From positions 124,001 through 188,000 of the forward strand of contig BGZK01000082.1 of assembly GCA_005406025.1 (NCBI GenBank): 64,000 nt of DNA. The letters run 5' to 3'. Source of the stretch: Eumeta japonica (Eukaryota; Arthropoda; Insecta; Lepidoptera; Psychidae). Position 1 is the first letter of the stretch; each line of letters starts with the position of its first letter. The translations under genes were made by a program, and so were the position numbers. A model generated the notes under the pieces. The model had not been told where the DNA came from, made no database searches, and saw nothing but the letters and a program-made list of their open reading frames with translations. Below, piece by piece: positions 57,517-64,000 of this stretch.

Positions 57517-59509
57517 ATGATTTCTAATAACATATTATTTTTTACCGCTCTGTTCTTCGGCGTTCAATCAATGGTGATTGATGGAACAGCGAATCCAACC
57601 TACGAGAGAAACTTTGTACTCGTCAATAGACCGGTTGCGGAAAGTGTGAGCAAGCTGATAGCCCTGGAACACCCTGGATATCGAGAAATTCTTGGTGGAA
57701 CAGCATATCCAATTTATAACGAAAATTTCATACTCGTCAATAGACCGGACAAGGAAAGTCTGATAGACTTGATAGCGCCGGAATATCGTGCACGTAACAG
57801 CGTTCACAGGACGAGAAGGCAAGTGCATGGGGCAATAAGCACCAACACCGATGGTAGTGTCAACATACATGCACAGCTGCCCTTGGCCAGTGATGGAACA
57901 AATGTGTTGAGCGCGGTGAGCGGCGTGGACTCATTTCTGAAGGACAAGGACATGCACAGCTCTGTGAGCTCTGGGCTCGCCCTCGACAACGAGTGAGTGC
58001 GATGTTTATCATGGTCGTTCATAGTGTCATATGTTTCGCTTTGATGAGTCCATGTTCAATTTTGTATATTATTTTTTGTGTAGAGAGTAAATTAAAAGTA
58101 TTACCGGATGAGTTTCCGTGTGATACTGGCTGTTTAATAAAATTTGAATTTTCGGAACATGTTTCTGAAAAGCGGATATGAAGTTTAATTCAATGTAAAG
58201 GTTAATATTATGCCTGTAGTTTGGAAATATAACTCGAAGAACCAGTAATAAACACTTTCAAGATTAATTATTTTTTTGGATGTGTCACCAAAAATAAATC
58301 AATTTCATTTAAAAATGTTCATTTACAAAATCATGTACTCTTTTCATGTGCTGAGTTTCGTAAATTTTTTGAATTGATAATTACTTAACTCTTATATTTC
58401 CTTAAGATATATCTTCCGAAAATAAATGTAACTATTTACAAAATAGTTATACCCCACTATTTATACTGGTTTACTATATTTTATGCTTTAAAAGTAGATG
58501 TAGATATGTATTTTTATTTGATGATTTAACTGGCATTAGATCGGGCCACGGGTTGAGCGTCATCAACAAGCACACTGACGACTTCGGAGACCAGCTGACG
58601 GCAGCGGGACACTTTAACCTCCTTAACTCCGAGAGACACAACCTGAACGCCAACGCCTTCGTCACCAGAACGATGCCGGAGAACCCTACACTGCCCAACT
58701 TCAACACGATAGGCGGCGGTCTCGATTATATGTACAAGTATGAGACACCTGCCCTATTTTCTTCCGTTTTCTAATATATAATATAGATTAAGAATAGACG
58801 CCCCCCCCCCCACACACACACCACACATATTTTCAGCTCAGCTCTCAAGCATTTCGAAATAATAGTAAATCTATGTAAAAATCAATAACAATTTATATAA
58901 GCATACTATCGAGCATACATCTAATATTATGAGTTATTTACTAAAAATGAGTGCTTTTAAACTTTGCATGCGATTGAAATAAAACTTTTTTGTTTAGGGT
59001 TATGGCAGATATTATAACTGTACTAAAAATCGATAACTTGTTCTAAACTGCCCAGTACAGAGTTTGCAACCTTGATTGAAGTTAGAATTCACACGACATA
59101 AAAAAAATTAAAGAATTAATTCAATGTCCATCGGTTCATCAAAATGCGCAAACTACCTAAACGAAATGTAGATTTCACTGAGAGTCACTTCCGTCCAAAA
59201 ACAATATTCATCTATTTTCAAGTAAGTTTTACTTGAAAAGTATGTACGATCCCGTAGAATTTAATGAACCGAACGCTTAAAATGCAATCTATATTTTTTT
59301 GCAGAAATAAAATCGGTGCATCTCTGAGTGCATCCCACACCGACTTGTTCAAACAAACAGACTTGTCGGCCATGGGAAAGCTGAACTTGTTCAAAAGCCC
59401 CTCGATGTCTATGGACTTCAGCGCCGGCGCCACCAAGTCCATGTCACCTTTCATACCGAAGAGCTTCTGGCAGCCCAACGTTGGTTTCTCGTTAACTCGA
59501 TATTTTTAA
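57517..59509 (+). CDS. Att: Attacin antibacterial peptide precursor (3 exons)
   Basis: A secreted immune effector; attacins act on the outer membrane of Gram-negative bacteria. Exons are 57517-57992, 58540-58737 and 59305-59509; the introns (547 and 567 bp) have GT-AG ends (donors GTGAGT and GTATGA, acceptors ttag and gcag) and both interrupt codons after base 2. The product is 292 residues. Start: ATG at 57517 in ccaaaaATG, directly before a hydrophobic signal peptide (residues 1-18, ISNNILFFTALFFGVQS). Residues about 22-96 form a propeptide of two similar tandem modules (GTANPTYERNFVLVNRP and GTAYPIYNENFILVNRP). RTRR at 98-101 is a furin-type site, giving a mature 191-residue chain starting with Gln. 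Family hallmarks: ALDNESGHGLSV, FNLLNSERHNLNANAFVTR, PNFNTIGGGLDYMYK, KIGASLSASHTDLFK, WQPNVGFSLTRYF. No damage is seen. Expected to be induced in fat body through the Rel site upstream. No second attacin is in the window. Confidence 0.96.
57583..57783 (+). repeat. Tandem duplication inside attacin propeptide
   Basis: Two copies of an 87-base segment, 57583-57669 and 57697-57783, lie 114 bases (38 codons) apart and encode residues 23-51 and 61-89. I count 18 identical residues of 29. Both include the run ctcgtcaatagaccgg, identical at DNA level. The frame is kept, so both units are translated. Confidence 0.9.
58799..58830. repeat. Poly-C / (CA)n tract in attacin intron 2
   Basis: A run of about 12 C followed by CA dinucleotides, early in the second intron. 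Confidence 0.9.
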
Positions 59510-59596
59510 ACAAATTGACGTAATTGTGTCAATCATATAGACGTACGAGTAATCATTATAATACTGATTTATTATTTTTTGTAAAATATCTATAAA

Positions 59597-59602
59597 ATTA
59601 AA
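59597..59602 (+). terminator. Probable attacin polyadenylation signal
   Basis: ATTAAA, the commonest variant signal, lies 88 bases after the stop and is followed by a T/GT-rich stretch (cttttttggtttt at 59623-59635). No closer AATAAA is seen. Confidence 0.5.
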
Positions 59603-59699
59603 TGATGGCTTGCTAATTAATCTTTTTTGGTTTTAGTACGTACGATGTTCTAATAGAGGTTGTTTACACATGAATTTAAATATATTTAAAGCAATATGA

Positions 59700-61120
59700 T
59701 ACCAAACCTTGCTATTATACGGGTATATCTTACATATAAATAGGCAAATACAAAAAAGAGTTCAGTGCGATTTTCTTCTCTTTCTGTAAACAGATTTTCT
59801 TTTATGTTTTTTTTTTGTTTAATAGCCATTGCCACCCTTAGTTTCTAAAAAAAAATTGGAATCACATAGTTATTTTTTCCATTTTCAACGTAGAGTCTAA
59901 GACTCTACTTAGAAGTGTTTATTCATCATACTTCACCTTACTTACCTCCATAATTCACAGAGGCGTGGCCACGTAGACGCTGATTTGACCCCAGACTTGT
60001 CTTTTAATTTTATTTCTTGTCCTGTGAGCAATTTCGATTCTGCTAACGGTCGCAATACTGATTTGGACAAAGACGTAACAAATTCATAGTATCAAAACAC
60101 AACTTGAACTATATGACTCGACGATAGCATAACTTTTTATGGGTGATAGAATTTTAGAATCTTTAGAGGCAAAAATATGAAGACGAAGGAATTTTTTCTT
60201 TCCGAAAGCTTCTAGTTCGCGCATATATCGTGTAGTTTGTTTCGTAGTAACCGAATAAATGGTTTAAACATGCAGAAAAAGAAACGGACCAAATACACGT
60301 AGAGGTTTCAATTTTCTATAAAACATTCTCTCTTTTATTTCACCCCCTTAGAGCTACCTTTTCCAAAAATCAATCTCGTAGTTATTTTTCATTTGTAATA
60401 AGCGCTTAAAATGTATGTTTTATTGTCAATAGCTTAAGCGATTTCCTTTTGTTATGTAACTATATCAACCTTTATTTCTCGCATTTTAGGGTCATTTTTA
60501 AAAACTATACATGTTTTTAGTTTTGTGAAGAAGTAGGAAGGGTCGGAGAATGTAATGCCTGCATAGCATATCATTCGCTGCCAATTCAAAGCGGCAAAGT
60601 TTCGAGCGTTATATATACTATACATGCTTCGCCGGTTTCTATTATTTGTTCTTTTATTTTCTAGATTATTGATGGCCGTTTCTACAATAAAAAAAAAATT
60701 AAAAACATACTGAATAGGGACCTCTTCTAGATTCAAGTATAATGTCAGTTAGTACAGTCAAATTAAATAAGCACTATAGTTGTGATTTGTGTCAGGTAAA
60801 CGTAAACAATAAACACGCACGCGCTCACACGCACACGAACACACACACACCTTCTCTTCAACATTGCATATAGATAATGAATAGTTTTTTTTTTTTTTTT
60901 GTAAATAGAAAGGTTGTCCGTACGAAGGAATACGAACCGTAAGAAGGAATACTATAAAAATTATTAAAGGGAAATGACATTCATCTTATTACCTTATGCG
61001 GCGAGTGATTCTTACATATATTTAGAATATTAACTTTTGCTCGCGACTTCTCCCGCATAGACATAAAATGATGAATATTTTTTTTTTATGATAGAATTGG
61101 ATTAAAATCCGTTTTTAGTG
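59700..61120. other. Downstream flank of attacin, no gene seen
   Basis: It contains a short hexamer-like tract (60026-60075), a segment resembling lepidopteran ttatttcacccccttag-type repeat DNA at 60335-60355, a (CA)n-like run at 60815-60850 and a T run at 60886-60900. The minus-strand frame at 60452-60736 has no known domain. Confidence 0.4.
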
Positions 61121-61125
61121 AGCGT

Positions 61126-61916
61126 TTAGGGCTCGTACACAAAACTGCGATGCGACGCGATGCGAATACGTAACGCAGAAAATTGCGACACGAATTGCTG
61201 CGATGCGATTTCGTGCGGCGAGGCATCTCCAGGGTGACCATTCCTACGACGACCGTCAACCGTACTGAACGTATTTTGATAACTATGTTGTGACATGGAT
61301 CGTAAAAAGAAGTGTGCACTTCGAAGCTTTTCCTATTTCGAATAATGTCATGCGCCCTTATACGGGCAAGCATTTGTCTGTTAAACAAAGAGTACACAAC
61401 TACCGTTTGAGCAGGGCAAGAAGATATGTCGAGTGTGCTTTCGGCATAATGGCTAATAAGTGGCGAATATTTCACCGGCCCATTAACATCTCATATGATT
61501 TTGCAATTGACATTGTCAAGGCTTGTTGCGTATTACATAACTTTGTACTTAACCGTGATGGATTAGAAACCCCCTGTTGAAATGATCATAGATGATTCCG
61601 CACTACTACGACTCCAACAACGGTTGAATGTAAGTAATCAGGTACTAAGTGCAAATATAATAAGAAACGAATATTCGGATTACTTTACTAGTGAAGTTGG
61701 GGCATTAGGCTGGCATTACTCTGTCATTTTTTACATTAAAGTATACGTCTTGCCCACACGCTGTCTCAGAACGAACTAAAATGGCGTCAACCAGTGTGAC
61801 GAAACATCGCAGGAATGCGCGATGCGAATCAATTTGCAAGTTCTTGCGATGCGTCGAGGGAGCTCGCAGATTTTTACGATGCGACGTCGCATTGCAGTTT
61901 TGTGTACGAGCCCTTA
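61126..61916 (+). mobile_element. PIF/Harbinger transposon, internally deleted
   Basis: The termini GGGCTCGTACACAAAACTGC (from 61129) and gcagttttgtgtacgagccc (to 61913) are perfect 20-base inverted repeats. gatgcgacg-type subterminal words continue on both sides. The trinucleotide TTA flanks both ends (61126-61128, 61914-61916), the expected 3-bp target duplication. At 785 bp, with only the last third of a transposase inside, it is a deletion derivative. Confidence 0.92.
61290..61779 (+). pseudogene. PIF/Harbinger transposase, C-terminal part
   Basis: This is the end of a DDE nuclease (HARBI1-like). Visible: FPISNNVMRPYTGKHLSVKQ, then VHNYRLSRARRYVECAFGIM, where the E of VECAFG is the third catalytic residue, then ANKWRIFHRPI and KACCVLHNFV, all family signatures. 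A stop at 61578-61580 is followed, one frame over, by the C-terminus ANIIRNEYSDYFTSEVG. The first two catalytic aspartates are missing because of the internal deletion. No intact upstream start is present. Confidence 0.9.
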
Positions 61917-62084
61917 CATCCTGTAACGAGTAACTGTTGCGTTCGTACGTGTGAATGTGTGTACGTACACCGTTCTTAATTTCTTTATATAATGTATGCG
62001 GCTGTCAGGGACGACTTATGGAAAAAAAACATAAGACAAAGTAGGATAAAAATATGACATGAATTAAATAATTATTTAATATTA

Positions 62085-62760
62085 TTATAAACTGAAGCCT
62101 ATTTCTCAAAAGAATAGAAAGAGGCTGCAGATTTCCACATGGTACGATCTTTTTATATCTCTCTTGCTTCGCTGACATCCATCAATTTTTTCATGCAAGC
62201 GCGTCTGTTTCGGGTGCTTAAAATTTGACCCTTTTTTTAATAATCTGCTAATTTGAGCTGCATCGAATTTTCTGGGGCAACCTTTGCCGACCATTTAATC
62301 ACACACATTCGCTTTATATTTTTTTTTTGTCAATTACTTTGATTTGTCCTTTCCAAATGACCAAACCACGGGAGCATGCCTTTTTTTATTCAGTCATTAC
62401 CTCATCTTTTGAACCACACCACTCTCTGACATCACTTCTTCTACATCTATCTTACAAAGACAGACCTTTTGCTACCGCACATAAGCGTGGGGATCAGGAT
62501 TCCATTATAGATAGTCAAACGCGCTTGTCGATTTACTATTGATAACAGCAACCAAGGGCTCATTGATTTTTTTTCCGTATTCACACTTCTTACGATACCT
62601 CTATCTTATATACTGTCATTTGCAAAGAGACTACCCAAATTCTTTCACTTTTTCAACTCTCTCACCTTCTACCTCGCACTTAATCATGATTTGGCTTCTT
62701 TCAAACACCATGACCTTAGTCTTGCCAGTAAGACTAAGTTATTTTATTCTGTTTTGTTAA
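62085..62760 (-). pseudogene. LINE ORF C-terminal tail, copy 3 (longest)
   Basis: The minus strand encodes GKGCPRKFDAAQISRLLKKG, then KQTRLHEKIDGCQRSKRDIK and a VEICSL end. This parallels the K-G-R-P-R-R...I-x-x-L-K-K-G...N-R-R-A-C-M-K-R-x-M-D-V-N-E-A-R tail of a lepidopteran LINE protein. Upstream coding DNA (to the right) continues decayed to about 62760 (atgaccttagtcttgcc near 62710). It is the longest of the three copies and also antisense. Confidence 0.6.
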
Positions 62761-62944
62761 ATACATTTTATCATATTGGTAGGTCATATGTTTATTTATG
62801 TTTTAACATGAATCAATTGGCCATTTTCTCTTAAGGGCAACGTACATCCCTTTTAATATGTCATCAATTAAATTTTCGGTTCTTCTAAAACAGAATTTTA
62901 CTTTACAATCATAGCAAAAGTCCTAATTAGAATTCTTAATCAGT

Positions 62945-63140
62945 TAGCACCGCGGTGGCTGAGTAATTAAAAGCGAGTTTTTTCATAAAGAAATTCAGTA
63001 TGCGATCTTTGGCAAGGACAAATTGATCAATGATCTAAATTAAAATAAGCCACTTGCTTCTTGTCTCGGAAATCACGTTAAACCTTCGGTCCTCGGTTGT
63101 CATCGCATTGGTGACGACGGGTATCAGCAGAAGTAAAGGT
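62945..63140 (+). repeat. SINE-like copy
   Basis: gcaccgcggtggctgagtaat resembles an A-box head. The body cacgttaaaccttcggtcct and cgcattggtgacgacggg corresponds to cacattaagccgtcggtcc and gcattggcgacgg in the SINE at 4.25-4.5 kb. The B box is decayed. Confidence 0.55.
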
Positions 63141-63159
63141 TGTGGGAGGGATGTATCTC

Positions 63160-64000
63160 AGCAGTGGAATGGTTGCGACCAGCAAGCCTAGACTAGTGGC
63201 CTTCTACCGTCGTAAACGCTCGCAGCACGGAATCATAAATATACGGGATAAACGTGAGCTGATATTTGACATTTCTTTTGTTAACACCAATCTCCGTACG
63301 TTTAAGTTTCTATTCTACAAGCGTTCGTGACTATAGAAAGCCACTTGTTTAGGCCAGCTGATACACGATCGCCTCGACCGCACCGCAAAACTTTTCTAAA
63401 TTATCAATTATTCCTTTATCACAGAGTCGACTAGCAATATCATCGATTCAGGGCCACCAAAGGGAATGTACTCGAAACACTTGTACATTTTCCGTCTCCT
63501 TTTTTTTTTCGTCATCTCCATGTTTTTCCAGAAGTCCTTGTAATATCCGAGCCGTAACTAGATGTATACCGGATACCGTTCGGCGCCGATATCCCAAGGG
63601 GCCCGGCTCGGCGCGCGGTTCTTTGTCGCTCTGCACGTTTCAATTTGTTGTTAACCTCCTACGGGATGTGCGCGATTGAACACGTATCGCCGACTTAATG
63701 CTCGGTTTTTTTTGTGTTTTTCCACCTCACTTAAGAGTTTGTTATGATTGGATCTACTTAAATGAATAAGTTTCTGTCGGTTCCTTAGGCGACGTTCGAG
63801 AGGAATGCGATAAAGAAAAACTAAATCTCGGCAAATAATAGAATTGTAGACTCTTAGTGCCCATACATTAAACATATTCACAAAAAAAAAGGCAAATTAG
63901 ATTTTTTTTGTTCCCGCAGCACACGGAAACCACTAATTGAATTTCAGATCCATATAAATGAGTACCATGAAACTTCTGTTAAAACCAGATTTAAAGAGTA
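63160..64000. other. Right edge, unassigned
   Basis: 63360-63700 is less AT-rich (cggcgccgatatcccaaggg). A 62-codon minus-strand frame (63448-63636) with a charged Lys/Glu-rich stretch (EKHGDDEKKKETENVQVF) might be an exon edge, but I recognise no family and cannot support a gene. Confidence 0.3.

Noticed and set aside
57568..58022. Two antisense frames opposite attacin exon 1
   Set aside because: They overlap the strongly supported attacin exon and have no recognisable protein pattern.
61086..61475. 129-codon minus-strand frame
   Set aside because: It is antisense to the Harbinger transposase and extends through the element's terminal repeat.

Overview
The window looks like gene-poor, AT-rich nuclear DNA from a lepidopteran (moth or butterfly). 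The evidence is one intron-containing attacin gene of lepidopteran type, plus several interspersed repeats whose sequences I recognise as typical of Lepidoptera: tRNA-headed SINEs, a repeat ending in a tacggaaccct/actcgcacttg-type tail, and repeats flanked by cgcgggcg(g/a)agccgcggg-type ends. There are no operons, ribosome binding sites, CRISPR arrays or clear tRNA/rRNA genes.

The only intact protein-coding gene I can support is an attacin (antibacterial immune peptide precursor) at 57517-59509, plus strand, three exons, 292 residues. Its proximal promoter is unusually legible: an NF-kappaB (Rel) type site, a palindromic pair of GATA sites, a TATA box and an insect initiator, all within about 70 bp. 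The precursor has a signal peptide, a propeptide built from two tandem copies of a roughly 38-residue module, an RTRR furin-type site and a mature glycine/asparagine-rich attacin domain.

The rest is mobile-element debris. DNA transposons: a Harbinger-like transposase exon at the left edge (115-375); a full-length but frameshifted mariner with near-perfect terminal repeats (1757-3039); a second decayed mariner (about 9550-10763); a third mariner-like remnant on the minus strand (55432-56150); a pogo/Tigger-type non-autonomous element (56182-56865); an internally deleted PIF/Harbinger element with a TTA target duplication (61126-61916); and numerous MITE-like foldbacks. Retroelements: a Jockey-like reverse transcriptase remnant on the minus strand (about 17030-17800); three 3' tails of one LINE family, all antisense (about 34660-35050, 45405-45780, 62085-62760); and four SINE-like copies. 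A decayed THAP-domain coding sequence lies at 12031-12220.

Tandem and palindromic DNA is common: a decayed 16-bp minisatellite of about 26 units (15133-15550), a 168-bp triplication (40161-40650), a 26-bp array inside a SINE, and a series of perfect short inverted repeats at 1.3, 18-20, 33.9, 34.4 and 53.5 kb. I found no convincing new multi-gene system. The most interesting items are the duplicated attacin propeptide with its compact immune promoter, the 16-bp minisatellite, the Tigger element whose terminal motif is multiplied internally, and the THAP remnant.
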